Positions 1 to 8,619 are shown, numbered from the stretch's first letter. The stretch: 46,079 nucleotides of DNA from Pirellulales bacterium (GCA_020851115.1 JADZDJ010000244.1:1-46079); one strand, 5' to 3'. Numbers and translations are program-made. Notes: generated by a model not told the origin, from the letters alone.

Positions 1-1186
1 CCGGCTGATCGGGGATTTGCAATAGTCCCGAGGCGAGTTCACCATCGAGGTGAATCGACTGGAAATTCGCCGCCGCCAAGAACCGTCCTTCAACGCCGAC
101 AGAAAATCGCCCCGCCGATTGTTTATAGCGGAAGCCGATTTGCGGGCCAAACATGTTGTTGTCGATCGATGAGTTCCAGTAGCTCGTTCCCGGCAGCGCG
201 ACCGGCTCGGAGCCATCAAGGACGTTCGGATCGTCGTTGATCGCAACCACGTTAAAGCGGTCGCGATACAACAACCAGCGCACGCCGAAGAAGGCTTCCC
301 ACACTCCGCCGCGATGGGCAACGTCGTACCTCCAACTGCGGCTGAGTTCCACTCCAGCCATACTCGTCGAATTCCTGACAGTAATCTGGTTGAACGAGGG
401 GACAAGCCAGACCATGTCGCCAAAGTCGGGGAAGCCGGCATAGGCGTCTGGAACACCGTCGTTATCGGTGTCGAGATTGAACGGGCCGTCCTCTCCCGCA
501 AATTGATTTGGCCGGCCAAAGACACTCGGGACGCGATTGGTCACTGAAATCGGACCATTAATGTTTAGGTCGTCATCGAAGCCGTCGCGATTCGTGTCGA
601 CGAAACCCAACAGACGGTTTTGCGGATCGTTGAACACAATAAATAAGCCGCCAAGCGGGTTTCCGTTTGGAATCTGATCTTGATCAAGAAGAACGGCGGC
701 AGACTCGCCAAAGACATTCGTCTGATCCTGATCTTGAAGATTGAAGATGCTGACGAACCAGCCTTTGTTGTCTTCCATCCAGCCCAGTTCAAAGCGGTTG
801 CCCCACGTCTGATCGGCCCGCAGGAAACCGGTGTCTAAACTATTCGAGTAGTCGCTCAGAATCTGGCCGACCGGTTGATTCGTCGGATCGAATTGAATCA
901 CGCCGTTGATCAGACCCTGGGCCTGCCCCCCCGGCACGCCGATCTCGGTTCGCGACGGCTGCTGAATCGACCAGTACAGTCGGTCGTACTGGAAGAAAAA
1001 GCCCTCGTTTGGCCGCGGCCAATTGCCGTAGGTGCTCAGGTCGGGGGGCGCAAAGAGGTCGAGGTCGTAGCGAACGCTGCTCGGCTTGAACGGGCCGATG
1101 GGGCCTTTCATCTCTTGGCCCAGCGCAACGCCGCTCGACAAGACGACCGCGACGACAAAAAGTGACTGAATTCGATGACGCAGCAT
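1..1186 (-). CDS. BBP7-family outer-membrane beta-barrel protein, 5' part (3' end outside window)
   Basis: This reading frame starts with ATG at 1186 and stays open to the left edge, so about 395 N-terminal residues are visible and the C-terminus is missing. A Shine-Dalgarno-like AGGTGA lies 9 nt before the ATG. The first ~24 residues are a signal peptide (basic MLRHR start, VVAVVLSSG core, ALGQ cleavage site). The mature part is rich in aromatic residues, Gly and Asn with short alternating stretches, as in a beta-barrel. Two Asp-rich loops near residues 195-205 (DTNRDGFDDD) and 235-245 (DTDNDGVPDA) resemble calcium-binding loops. The architecture fits the planctomycete BBP7 (formerly DUF1551) family of predicted outer-membrane proteins of unknown function. 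The family call is from memory of its look; location in the outer membrane is inferred. Confidence 0.6.
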   Translation of the reverse strand, partial: MLRHRIQSLFVVAVVLSSGVALGQEMKGPIGPFKPSSVRYDLDLFAPPDLSTYGNWPRPNEGFFFQYDRLYWSIQQPSRTEIGVPGGQAQGLINGVIQFDPTNQPVGQILSDYSNSLDTGFLRADQTWGNRFELGWMEDNKGWFVSIFNLQDQDQTNVFGESAAVLLDQDQIPNGNPLGGLFIVFNDPQNRLLGFVDTNRDGFDDDLNINGPISVTNRVPSVFGRPNQFAGEDGPFNLDTDNDGVPDAYAGFPDFGDMVWLVPSFNQITVRNSTSMAGVELSRSWRYDVAHRGGVWEAFFGVRWLLYRDRFNVVAINDDPNVLDGSEPVALPGTSYWNSSIDNNMFGPQIGFRYKQSAGRFSVGVEGRFLAAANFQSIHLDGELASGLLQIPDQP

Positions 1187-1219
1187 GGTTTGCATTCACC
1201 TGAAAGCGACAAAATGCCT

Positions 1220-1252
1220 GCGCGCTTTTTCCACGGATGGAAAAGTCCGCGC
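1220..1252 (-). promoter_or_regulatory. Hairpin in the 5' leader of the BBP7 gene
   Basis: TTTTCCA (1227-1233) and TGGAAAA (1238-1244) form a perfect 7-bp stem with a 4-nt loop, flanked by GCGCG/CGCGC that can extend it with a bulge. It lies 35-65 nt upstream of the BBP7 start, so it would be in the mRNA leader. A role in translation or mRNA stability is only inferred. In the rest of 1187-1547 I see no convincing gene or sigma70 promoter. Confidence 0.3.
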
Positions 1253-1547
1253 GAATAGCGTGTGACGGTAGTATCGGACATGCCGATCGGGCCAGTTGAA
1301 TAACTCTGGCAAACTTTGCCGGAATTGAGGGTTGTTCGGGAAAAACTCGCGTAGAAATGCGTAAACTGGGCAGTTTCGGTCAACGCATGAACGATAAAAT
1401 TCGCCAGTACCACCTGAAAACCTGCCGTGTTTGCAGGGGCGATGCGAATATGCCCGCAAACCGCGACTCCACTACGTTCCTGGCGAGCATATCGGACTAC
1501 CTGCCCATTGCGTCGCGGTCTCTCGGCCTCGGTTTGTCTGTCGCGCG

Positions 1548-1585
1548 AAAAAAAATCCCACTGGCCGCACAGCGTCCGGTGGGAT
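1548..1585 (-). terminator. Rho-independent terminator of csrA
   Basis: On the minus strand a 10-bp stem (arms 1576-1585 and 1555-1564, one G-T wobble, 11-nt loop) is followed directly by a run of T (1548-1554). It sits about 55 nt after the csrA stop codon and is in the right orientation for it. This is a textbook intrinsic terminator. Confidence 0.85.
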
Positions 1586-1640
1586 TGAAATTGATCGGTA
1601 AGAAAACGTGCTGGCAGCGGACGACGGGCTAGAAATGCGA

Positions 1641-1874
1641 CTACTGGCTGCCGGCGCTACTGGCCGATTCGGCATCGCTATCCGAAGGATTGCGAGGGGT
1701 CGAAGAGGCGTCGTTGCGACGAATGGCGTCGTAGACTTCGCGGCGGTGAACGGGCACTTCCTTCGGCGCTTCCACGCCGAGGCGAACCTTATCCCCCCGA
1801 ATTTCGACGACGACGATCGTAATGTCATTGTTGATGACAATACTTTCGTTCTTCTTGCGGGAAAGGACCAACAT
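1641..1874 (-). CDS. csrA: Carbon storage regulator CsrA
   Basis: The 77-residue protein starts MLVLSRKKNESIVI and contains the beta-strand core VVVEIRGDKVRLGVEAPKEV and the RREVYDAI segment, all hallmarks of CsrA/RsmA. CsrA is a small dimeric RNA-binding protein that binds GGA motifs in mRNA leaders and controls translation, carbon storage and motility. The conserved part ends near residue 53 (DAIRRN); the remaining ~25 residues form a Ser/Ala/Asp-rich tail, probably disordered, longer than the usual ~61-residue protein. A GGAAG ribosome binding site precedes the start. It is a single-gene unit with its own terminator downstream. Confidence 0.95.
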   Translation of the reverse strand: MLVLSRKKNESIVINNDITIVVVEIRGDKVRLGVEAPKEVPVHRREVYDAIRRNDASSTPRNPSDSDAESASSAGSQ

Positions 1875-2779
1875 GACAGACTTCCTTCATGGTTTCGCAC
1901 AACTGCCAAAAAGTTCACTCAAGCGCCGCTTCATAACAGCGTTTTTGCCCGGTTCACGCATCCGAACAGAAAAGCGAACTTGGCAGGGCGAGAACATCCT
2001 GCGCCCATGCCGTCAAGTAGCTGGAGCGCAAAATGTTTCCTTCATTTCACTCTACGTGCGGCCGATGCAGAGTCAAGGAAAAGTGGGGGGGTAAAATCGC
2101 GCTTTTTTCGCATTTTTCTCAATTTTAGGAACGGCAACCGTTTTGGCCATTGGCCACCAGAGCGGGGTTTCCACCGAGAAATCGGCGTAAATCGTTTTAT
2201 ACCAGTAGGTTATGGAGCTTTTCGACGATCGGTGGATCGCGGCATCGACAAACGGACCCGAAGCGTTCCCAGTGAAATGCCTGGATTGTTCACCGCGGAG
2301 TCGAAGATCGACGGCGGAGCTGTGACCGGCGGCTACCAAGCAGGAGACGGCAGACCGGCGGTCAATCTCTCATCACCGCACCATCTGGCATTCTCCGCGT
2401 TGTTCGCGCCAGGGTGGTGAGTAATGGGTGAGAAATGGTGCGAATGGCAGCGATCCATCCGGAAGCGATCCACCGATTGGCGGGTAGAGCGGAAGGTGAA
2501 CTCCTTTGCCGAAGATTCTACGCCGTCGCGGCGGATTGGAAGGAAGATTGCCTGCTCCCCATTGACGCCGTAATTGTTCTGTAATTTCTTAAAAACTGTT
2601 TGCATAACTGTGGCTGTACTTGGTAGATTGGGTGATTGACCCCGGCTGTGGCCGCATAGTCGGCCGAGCAAGCCGACCGGGGTGAAGAGGCATTCTCATT
2701 CGGGTCAGTTTTTTGGAGTCAGGGGCCAGTCCGGAACAGTCGTTTCATTATTGCGCTTTGAGCGCGAAGGGTGCGAAAT
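1875..2779. other. 900-bp intergenic region with a long hairpin
   Basis: I see no credible gene here; the short open frames have no conserved look. The csrA leader lies at the left end. At 2639-2683 a stem-loop is formed by ACCCCGG (2639-2645) and CCGGGGT (2677-2683) enclosing an inner GTCGG/CCGAC stem. It lies about 100 nt before the DUF1559 gene at 2780 and could be part of its leader. GAAGGG at 2765-2770 is the ribosome binding site of that gene. Confidence 0.35.
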
Positions 2780-3865
2780 ATGTTGACGCTGCCGTATGCT
2801 CGTCGAGGTTTTACCTTGGTCGAACTTTTGGTCGTGATCGCAATCATTGGAGTGTTGGTAAGTTTGCTGCTCCCCGCCGTGCAAAACGCGCGTGAGGCGG
2901 GGCGGCGAACACAATGCTTAAATAATCTCAAACAAATCGGTACGGCCGTTCAGTTGAACATTTCCAAGACGCGTCGATACCCGGCCGGTGGATGGGGGCC
3001 GATTTGGACCGGTGATCCAAATCGTGGCAATGGATCGAATCAGCCTGGCGGCTGGGCATACAGCATTTTGCCCTACATGGATGCCGAGAACCTTTACAAT
3101 CTTGGAAATGGCGTCACCGATCCAACCTTGCTGGGCGAGTCAATTGCGAGAAGGGTTGGAGTACTGCAATCGTTGATGCTTTGCCCAACTCGGCGCGCCC
3201 CCAGAACGTTCGACTTGGCCAGCAGCAAAACAGTTGCTCAAGCTGTTTTTAACGCAAATAGTCAAAATCAAAACAGGCTGGTTGCCCGAGGCGACTATGC
3301 GATGAACGCCGGAGTGCGGTATGACGTCGATCAAAATGGACAAATTATTCGAAACCCAGCAACTCGAGTGCCGCAGCTTTATTCCGGTGCCACACATTGT
3401 GAACCGACTACCGCGGAATACCCCACAACCTACGCTCAGGCCGATGTCTCTCCGGCCTATAATGGCTGGGCGAAAGGTAGTCCTTGGACAGGAGTTTTGT
3501 ACCAACGCAGCACACTGAGCGAAGGGGCTGTGAAGGATGGGAATTCATTCACCTACTTGGCCGGTGAAAAGTACCTTAATTCGTTGCATTACGAGGATGG
3601 CGGCGATTATGGAGACGATGACACACTCTATAGTGGTTTTGGAAACGACAATTACCGCACAACAAGTCCGAACGACGGAATTTATAACGATGCACGAGAT
3701 CGTGACGCGTCGTGCAGCTTTGGCGGGCCCCATTCGGGAATAGTCCAGTTTGCATTCTGCGATGGCTCGACGCGTACAATTAACTCGACGATTTCACCCG
3801 CCATCAATCGGTTGCTTGGAGAGCGTAACGACGGTGGGATTATTGACGAGGGTCAGCTTCAGTAA
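2780..3865 (+). CDS. DUF1559 prepilin-type protein
   Basis: The N-terminus [18 protein letters not shown] is a type IV prepilin signal: a basic leader, the G-F-T-L-V-E processing site and a hydrophobic helix. It is followed by [19 protein letters not shown] and NNLKQIG, the typical start of the planctomycete DUF1559 family. Near the C-terminus FGGPHSG and [12 protein letters not shown] match the HPGG...DGSV region of the family. The protein has 361 residues, a normal length. These proteins are pseudopilin-like and occur in many copies per genome; their function is unknown. The ATG at 2780 is preferred over a GTG three codons upstream because GAAGGG lies 9 nt before it. It is monocistronic and convergent with metF. 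Confidence 0.85.
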   Translation: MLTLPYARRGFTLVELLVVIAIIGVLVSLLLPAVQNAREAGRRTQCLNNLKQIGTAVQLNISKTRRYPAGGWGPIWTGDPNRGNGSNQPGGWAYSILPYMDAENLYNLGNGVTDPTLLGESIARRVGVLQSLMLCPTRRAPRTFDLASSKTVAQAVFNANSQNQNRLVARGDYAMNAGVRYDVDQNGQIIRNPATRVPQLYSGATHCEPTTAEYPTTYAQADVSPAYNGWAKGSPWTGVLYQRSTLSEGAVKDGNSFTYLAGEKYLNSLHYEDGGDYGDDDTLYSGFGNDNYRTTSPNDGIYNDARDRDASCSFGGPHSGIVQFAFCDGSTRTINSTISPAINRLLGERNDGGIIDEGQLQ

Positions 3866-3891
3866 ATCGCTGCCACCTCAGTTTCAATCGC

Positions 3892-4758
3892 TTACCTCCG
3901 CACTGCCTGCAGCACTCGGGCGGTGGCGGGGGATTTGTTGAGGACGTAGAAGTGGATGCCGGGGACGGCGGCATCGATGAGCGCTTGCACTTGCCCGGCG
4001 GCATGGGCGACGCCGACTTCGAATTGGGCCGCTTCGTCGTCGCCGGCGGCTTCCAAGGCATCCACGAGTTTCTCCGGCAGCCGCGCTTTGCACAGCGCGG
4101 TGATCCGCTTCACTTGCGCAAAATTCGTGACCGGCAAGATTCCCGGCACAATCGGCCGGCTAATTCCCAGTGCCACGCAGCGATCGCGAAACCGGAAAAA
4201 ATCGGCGTTGTCGTAAAAGAGTTGCGTAATCACGACGTCGCCGCCGGCCTCAGCCTTGCGCTTTAAGTTCTGGAGGTCGGCCTCCGGGCTAAGCGCTTCT
4301 TGATGCGTTTCAGGATAGCCGGCGACGGCGATGCCGAAATCGGCAAACTCGCGGCGAATGAGGGCAACCAGCTCGCTGGCATATCGCAGCCCGCCATCGA
4401 CGGCTTGAAACGTCGCTTCTCCTTTCGGCGGATCGCCGCGCAAGGCGACGATGTTTTCGATGCCGCGCTCCCGCGCCGCCCGCAAGTAGCCGCGCAACTG
4501 CTCGACAGTCGCTCCGACGCACGTCAAGTGCGAGGCGACGCCCACGCCATAGCGCTGCCGCGCTTGGGCTACAATCTCCAGCGTTTTCTGCCGCGTGCTG
4601 CCGCCGGCACCGTAGGTGCAGGTGATAAAACTGGGCTGGAAGGCCATCAGTTCATCGAGATTCCGCCACAGAGCCTCTTCACCGGCGGGAGTCTTGGGAG
4701 GGAAAAGTTCGAAGGAGAGGGTCAGCGTACCGAGGTTGTATGCTTCTGAAAGTTTCAT
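3892..4758 (-). CDS. metF: Methylenetetrahydrofolate reductase
   Basis: The 288-residue protein has the MetF TIM-barrel features: SFELFPPKT near the N-terminus with the catalytic Glu, FITCTYGAGGSTR (residues ~40-52), HLTCVGAT, NIVALRGDPPKG (~102-113) and VITQLFYDNADFFRF (~175-189). It reduces 5,10-methylene-THF to 5-methyl-THF using FAD and NAD(P)H and supplies methyl groups for methionine synthesis in the cytoplasm. Length matches bacterial MetF. It is transcribed toward the DUF1559 gene, with only 26 bp between the two stop codons. The MKLSEAY start is the only sensible one. Confidence 0.95.
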   Translation of the reverse strand: MKLSEAYNLGTLTLSFELFPPKTPAGEEALWRNLDELMAFQPSFITCTYGAGGSTRQKTLEIVAQARQRYGVGVASHLTCVGATVEQLRGYLRAARERGIENIVALRGDPPKGEATFQAVDGGLRYASELVALIRREFADFGIAVAGYPETHQEALSPEADLQNLKRKAEAGGDVVITQLFYDNADFFRFRDRCVALGISRPIVPGILPVTNFAQVKRITALCKARLPEKLVDALEAAGDDEAAQFEVGVAHAAGQVQALIDAAVPGIHFYVLNKSPATARVLQAVRR

Positions 4759-4767
4759 TCAATTTCA

Positions 4768-4791
4768 CCACAGAGACACAGAGGCACAGAG
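4768..4791 (+). repeat. CACAGAG-type repeat, left flank of the GxxExxY gene
   Basis: The 24-bp segment is built of CACAGAG/ACACAGAGG units. A related sequence in inverted orientation lies at 5195-5240, so the two enclose the broken GxxExxY gene. Read on the minus strand it would continue that gene's reading frame as a Cys/Val/Ser-rich tail. Such low-complexity CACAGAG/CACGGAG tracts are often seen beside GxxExxY genes in environmental bacterial genomes (recollection, not checked). Confidence 0.5.
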
Positions 4792-4822
4792 CAGCAAATC
4801 GGACCATTCGCCGGCGAATTCC

Positions 4823-5170
4823 CTACTTCAAAACGGCGGTGTGAAAGTTGATTAACAGCCCAATCCGAACGTCAGATCGCTTCATATTGGTTAGCAACGG
4901 TGCATCGTGAACAGGGACAATTTTATCGACCGCGTTAATTTCTACGATGACGGATTTCTCGACCACCTCGTCGAGGCGGAACGAACCGTCGATTTTGATC
5001 CCCCGATCGGCGACCGGCAAGGGCCGTTGCTTCTCGAACTTCAATCCCCGTCGCGAAAGTTGCAAGACCAAGGCACTCTTCGCATGCCGATTTCAGCAGT
5101 TCTGGCCCAAATTTTGCCGATGAACTCCCATCGCCGCGTCAATGATCTTGGCCGCTAATTCCTCGTACAT
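4823..5170 (-). pseudogene. GxxExxY family protein, broken by frameshifts and a nonsense codon
   Basis: From ATG at 5170 (GGAGG ribosome binding site 8 nt upstream at 5179-5183) the frame reads MYEELAAKIIDAAMGVHRQ, the typical start of the GxxExxY family, then hits a TGA. A shifted frame gives PELLKSACEEC, the expected continuation, and the original frame returns with LVLQLSRRGLKFEKQRPLPV, VIVEINAVDKIVPVHDAPL and RVGLLINF-like sequence. A -1 change near 5110 and a +1 change near 5076 therefore compensate each other but leave a stop between them. A TAG at 4823-4825 replaces the residue usually found after LK, just before GIR. The intact family is a ~125-residue PD-(D/E)XK nuclease-like protein of unknown role. 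No functional full-length product is expected. Confidence 0.75.
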
Positions 5171-5194
5171 CGAAGAAACCTCCTAGACTTGCGA

Positions 5195-5240
5195 CACCGT
5201 GTCTCCGTGTTTGGGTGGGCCTCCGTGTTTGGGTGGTGGA
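5195..5240 (-). repeat. CACGGAG-type repeat, right flank of the GxxExxY gene
   Basis: The plus strand carries two copies of TCCGTGTTTGGGTGG (5204-5218 and 5222-5236) after CACCGTGTC. On the minus strand this reads as AACACGGAG units, the same family as the CACAGAG tract at 4768-4791 but inverted. It ends just before the stop codon of the GlmU-like gene. Confidence 0.5.
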
Positions 5241-5251
5241 GGTTTTCCCGA

Positions 5252-6487
5252 CTACAGCGACAGTGGCTCGTCGCTCAAATGTCGTTCTTGCTTCGCCAGC
5301 GCGTAGAGATCGTGGATTAACTGCACGTCGCATGGCCGTTGGGGCACATTTCGGCGGGCGAACATGCGGGCTTGAGTGGCGATCATCACTTCGGCTGGTA
5401 GGTCGGTCACTTGGCCGAAGGAACGGGCGTAGTTGCAAAACGCTGGCACGTTGGTCGTCACAAAGCCGTAGGCCATGCTGCAAGCGCCAATCGTCTTGCC
5501 CGTGAAGATGCTGGTGTTTACGGCCGTTTTGGCGTAGTCGCCGACCAACATGCCGACAAACTGCATGCCGGTCGCCGTTTTTTTCCCTCGGTACTCGACA
5601 TTGACCGTGCCGTAGGTGTTTTTCAAATCGCTGTTCGAAGTGCCTGCGCCGAGGTTCACCCAGCTTCCCAGATAGCTATGGCCGAGAAAGCCGTGATGCT
5701 GCTTGTTGGTGAAAGGTTCGAGGATCGACGCTTCGACTTCGCCGCCAGCCTTGGTGGTGTGCGACAGCACGACGTTGTCTTTGATTGCGGCATGCTCGTT
5801 GAGCCGCGAATTTGGCCCCAGATAGACCGGGCCGCGCAGGAAGCAAAACGGGCCGATGGCAGCGCCCGAGTCGATCACGATTGGCCCGCCGCGAGTGTCC
5901 GTCGCCAAATGTTCGCCGATCGTCACATGGTCGGCGGCAAACAGTCCGTCGCGAATTTCGCGATATCCACCCGCTTGAATCCGATATTCCAGGTTGTCGC
6001 GGCAGCAATTCAGATGATGTCGCAGCAGTTCGTGCGGATATTCCAGCAGCGGCAATTGCGCATGGAGCGGCGGCAAATCGAGAGAATCCAATCGCGCGGC
6101 AATCGACCGCGGCAGATCTTCGCGAGGGATATCGATGCTGCGGCGTTGCACGAACGCTGCCGCGACACAGTTTCCCACTTTTACAATTCCTTCCTCGGCA
6201 GTCTCGGCAATCGCCTTGAGCGAGCGAAGCGATTCGACCGATGGCACGAGCCGGGCATTCACAAAGAGCGCCGTCGCGGCAAGCAGCTTTTCTGGGGGCA
6301 CACGCTCGGGGGCATCGGCCGCTTCGACCGCTTGCAAATGTTGGCGCACCAGAGTGTAAATTGGCCCGAGTTGCGCGGCAAAATCGAGCAGCCGATAGCT
6401 GCCGCAGTTCATCGTGAACGCGGGTCGAGCTGCGCAGATCGGATCGAGCTGCGCTGTCTGTTCGTCTTCAAATAGAACGATTTGCAC
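5252..6487 (-). CDS. GlmU-like putative sugar nucleotidyltransferase (left-handed beta-helix)
   Basis: The C-terminal half (residues ~210-380) is a hexapeptide-repeat left-handed beta-helix: GPIVIDSGAAIGPFCFLRGP, LNEHAAIKDNVVLSH, then HGFLGHSYLGSWVNLGAGTSNSDLKNTYG, as in GlmU-type acyltransferases. The N-terminal half (MQIVLFEDEQTAQLDPICAARPAFTMNCG) matches the family annotated as putative sugar nucleotidyltransferase. It lacks the classical G-x-G-T-R-M nucleotide loop. The protein has 411 residues and no signal peptide, so a cytoplasmic enzyme acting on an activated sugar is likely, but the substrate is unknown. The gene upstream (6645-7631) runs the same way, separated by 157 bp with a stem-loop. 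Confidence 0.75.
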   Translation of the reverse strand: MQIVLFEDEQTAQLDPICAARPAFTMNCGSYRLLDFAAQLGPIYTLVRQHLQAVEAADAPERVPPEKLLAATALFVNARLVPSVESLRSLKAIAETAEEGIVKVGNCVAAAFVQRRSIDIPREDLPRSIAARLDSLDLPPLHAQLPLLEYPHELLRHHLNCCRDNLEYRIQAGGYREIRDGLFAADHVTIGEHLATDTRGGPIVIDSGAAIGPFCFLRGPVYLGPNSRLNEHAAIKDNVVLSHTTKAGGEVEASILEPFTNKQHHGFLGHSYLGSWVNLGAGTSNSDLKNTYGTVNVEYRGKKTATGMQFVGMLVGDYAKTAVNTSIFTGKTIGACSMAYGFVTTNVPAFCNYARSFGQVTDLPAEVMIATQARMFARRNVPQRPCDVQLIHDLYALAKQERHLSDEPLSL

Positions 6488-6544
6488 GGGAGAGAAGTGA
6501 CAGGTGTCGAGCGGTATGGCGATTTAGATCACCGAACAGCGACC

Positions 6545-6587
6545 GTCAGGAAGCAGGAAAATTACGCCAAGACAACCGCTTCCTGAC
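6545..6587 (-). promoter_or_regulatory. Perfect 10-bp inverted repeat upstream of the GlmU-like gene
   Basis: GTCAGGAAGC (6545-6554) and GCTTCCTGAC (6578-6587) are perfect complements separated by 23 nt. The element lies between two minus-strand genes, 58 nt before the GlmU-like start. No T-run follows, so it is not a standard terminator. It could be a leader structure or a processing site; this is inference. Confidence 0.4.
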
Positions 6588-6644
6588 AGGCGCAGCTTGG
6601 GTAGGCTGGGCAACGATGCCGAATGCGGTCGCAGTTACCTTCAA

Positions 6645-7631
6645 TCATACTTTCCAATCCAAGTCCACAGAGCAAGCAAAGCGGCGACGACGAAAAATCA
6701 GCAGGACGATGACGCCTGCGCCTCCTAGCATTGCGGCGGCTGGCTCCGCGACAGTGACGCCATAATAATAGATCGGTTGCGAAGCAAGCCCCGCGAATTC
6801 GCTCGTGGTATAAAATCCCTTGCCGTCGGCGGCCCAGCCGATGGCTTCGCCTTGCGTTTCCGCGGCCAGTGTGACCGCGACCCCCGGAGCAAGCAGTGCA
6901 TCTCCGACGCTTTGGCCAGGGCTGCGCTGAAATAGTCGAGCCGTCGTGCCATAGCCACGGACCAGAATGGATGCTCCGTCCGGCGAGATGTCGGCGGCTG
7001 TTGAAAAGGAAATTGCCGAGCCAAGATTGCCGAGCAATGCCAGTGCGACGGGCTGCGTGGCGTCAAACGCACCGGCTGGCGCGCGAAACACGCTGGCCGT
7101 CAAACCTTTACTGATAATAAAGAGGTCGCCGGTAATCGGATCCACGAGAAACGATTCCGCATTGCGTGGCGGGCCGGGGTATTGCAATTGCAAGGTTGAG
7201 TATTCCGCGGCCGCGATGCTACCGCCGGCCGCCGACAGCGGCTCGGTGGCTCGATAGATTGTGATTTCCGCGCGAGCGCCGCTATTGTCGCCGATATCGG
7301 CCAAATACAAATAATTGCCGCCGCCAGGCTTCGGTCCAATGGCCATGTCTTCCCAATCGGTGGCCGTCGCGCCCGAGAGCGAATATTCTCCCAGCAAATT
7401 GCCTCCGGTGCCGATGGCGAAAAACCGCGCCGTATCGCCCGAGTCGTTATGGACCCACAGCGTATCGGCGAGCGCTCTGCTGGCGACGACTCCCGAAACT
7501 TCGTTGAGCGTCAGTGAAGTCATCGTCCCGACCTGCACCGGCGGATCGACGGAAATAGCCCGAGCTGGACGGATGATCGCCACCGCCAAGACAAGGGCAA
7601 AGACTGAATGGATCCAGCGATGAAGACTCAT
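6645..7631 (-). CDS. Exported protein with a PEP-CTERM-like C-terminal anchor
   Basis: The 328-residue protein has a signal peptide (MSLHRWIHSVFALVLAVAII, cleavage after ARA). The body contains ASRALADTLWVHNDSGD, LYLADIGDN and AESFLVDPITGDLFIISKG, repeated strand-like units resembling a beta-propeller of the SdiA-regulated or esterase-like phytase type. The C-terminus AEPAAAMLGGAGVIVLLIF followed by RRRR looks like a PEP-CTERM sorting tag, with AEP in place of PEP. It is therefore probably exported and processed by an exosortase. Twelve residues follow the basic cluster, which is longer than usual for this tag. Its ligand or substrate cannot be told from the sequence. Confidence 0.65.
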   Translation of the reverse strand: MSLHRWIHSVFALVLAVAIIRPARAISVDPPVQVGTMTSLTLNEVSGVVASRALADTLWVHNDSGDTARFFAIGTGGNLLGEYSLSGATATDWEDMAIGPKPGGGNYLYLADIGDNSGARAEITIYRATEPLSAAGGSIAAAEYSTLQLQYPGPPRNAESFLVDPITGDLFIISKGLTASVFRAPAGAFDATQPVALALLGNLGSAISFSTAADISPDGASILVRGYGTTARLFQRSPGQSVGDALLAPGVAVTLAAETQGEAIGWAADGKGFYTTSEFAGLASQPIYYYGVTVAEPAAAMLGGAGVIVLLIFRRRRFACSVDLDWKV

Positions 7632-8024
7632 TGAACTACACCTTGCATTTTCTGCAACATGGGCAGATTGTTAAACCGCCGCGTAGGCAAAGCGAGCTTT
7701 TGCAGTCTCCGCTTGCAGCCAATCGGCGTTTGCTCGCCCATGGAATCAACTACCCGCATTGTAATTGAATCCCGAAAGATTTTCGCCCGGAAACCAGCGG
7801 CTGTTAGGGCGAATCGCTTTTTCAATCTGGGACGACTTGGAAGCCCACCGCGTGAGCAAGCGGAAAAATAGAAAACGCCGGAAAATCCAACTCCAAGTGC
7901 GGGCTACCGGCCAAATTCGTTTGCATGCAAAATAGGTGGGACTGACGAGTAGCTGCCTATTCTACGAGTAGGAGCAAGTGCGTTGAAATGGCAGAAGCGA
8001 TGGGTTCTGCTTACCGCATGCCGC
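7632..8024. other. Intergenic region with a 12-bp perfect palindrome
   Basis: No gene is apparent. TTTGCATGCAAA at 7920-7931 is a perfect 12-bp palindrome, and ACGAGTAG occurs twice between 7940 and 7975. The left part is the leader of the exported protein at 6645-7631. The palindrome could be a protein-binding site, but nothing ties it to a regulator. Confidence 0.25.
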
Positions 8025-8294
8025 CTACCTACTTAGCCTCAGCACGTCAAACCAATCGCGTAGCGTGTTCTCGGCTTGCTTCAGCCCACGGCAAACGGCG
8101 GCGGATAAATCGCTGGTTTCCGCGGTTGCAAGCATTACAACCATCAATAACAGCACCGCGGCGGCTGCGGTCGCCACCCGCGGGGCATGCCGGTGCAATG
8201 GCCCCGCCATCCGCCAGCGCCGTTTGACAGCAACGTAAAGCAACAACGAATACGCGATGCCAAACGCGGCGACGTAAAGGCATAGGAGTGCCAT
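8025..8294 (-). CDS. Small two-helix membrane protein
   Basis: The 89-residue protein begins MALLCLYVAAFGIAYSLLLY, a first membrane helix or uncleaved signal, then a basic loop VKRRWRMAGPLHRHAPR, a second helix ATAAAAVLLLMVVML and a charged C-terminal tail QAENTLRDWFDVLRLSR. The ATG sits just inside a GAGGCCCCC stretch. I do not recognise the family. It stands alone on the minus strand. The hydrophobicity pattern makes it a plausible real gene. Confidence 0.5.
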   Translation of the reverse strand: MALLCLYVAAFGIAYSLLLYVAVKRRWRMAGPLHRHAPRVATAAAAVLLLMVVMLATAETSDLSAAVCRGLKQAENTLRDWFDVLRLSR

Positions 8295-8459
8295 GGGGGC
8301 CTCGCTAACGGGAGTCGATCCTCTTTTCGCAATTCAAGTATAGGGCATGTTTTCCGGTGTTTTCCGGCGTTAGATCGCCCCTCAATCGAACCGATCTCGA
8401 AGGGATCACGGCGATGAGCACGCGTTTGCGCTGCAAGCCCGGCGTTGTAGAAAAAAACT

Positions 8460-8487
8460 TTGCATCCCATTCTCCCATAATTATGAT
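8460..8487 (+). promoter_or_regulatory. Sigma70-like promoter of the candidate non-coding RNA
   Basis: TTGCAT (8460-8465) and TATGAT (8482-8487) are separated by 16 nt. The -10 box matches 5 of 6 consensus bases and the -35 box 4 of 6. Transcription would start near 8494 and run into the terminator at 8586-8623. Confidence 0.45.
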
Positions 8488-8493
8488 TGCAAG

Positions 8494-8619
8494 TAGCAGC
8501 AGGCGATTTGTCGCGGCGGCCCCTCGATGGTTGAAAACTGGCCACGAGAAAAATTGGGCCGCCCCACCAATGGCCTCATCACACGAAAACGCCGCCGGGC
8601 TTAGGCTCGGCGGCGTTTT
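8494..8619 (+). ncRNA. Candidate structured non-coding RNA of about 125 nt
   Basis: The segment lies between a promoter-like sequence (8460-8487) and a strong terminator (8586-8623) and has no convincing reading frame. It folds well: GGCGGCCC (8515-8522) pairs with GGGCCGCC (8556-8563), CTCG (8523-8526) with CGAG (8545-8548), and TGG (8528-8530) with CCA (8542-8544), giving one long hairpin with an internal A-rich bulge (8549-8555). A single-stranded spacer of ~20 nt follows before the terminator hairpin. It does not resemble tmRNA, RNase P RNA or SRP RNA as I know them. A trans-acting small RNA is the simplest reading. A leader of an unseen gene is less likely because of the terminator. Confidence 0.4.

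Noticed and set aside
2333-2671. Minus-strand ORF of 112 codons upstream of the DUF1559 gene
   Set aside because: No start signal, random-looking composition, and it overlaps the hairpin in the leader.
5204-5236. Short direct repeats as a CRISPR array
   Set aside because: Only two 15-bp copies 3 bp apart, without spacers; they are part of the low-complexity tract.
5411-6475. Long plus-strand ORF of 354 codons
   Set aside because: It is the antisense shadow of the GlmU-like gene, has Arg/Gln-rich composition and no motif.
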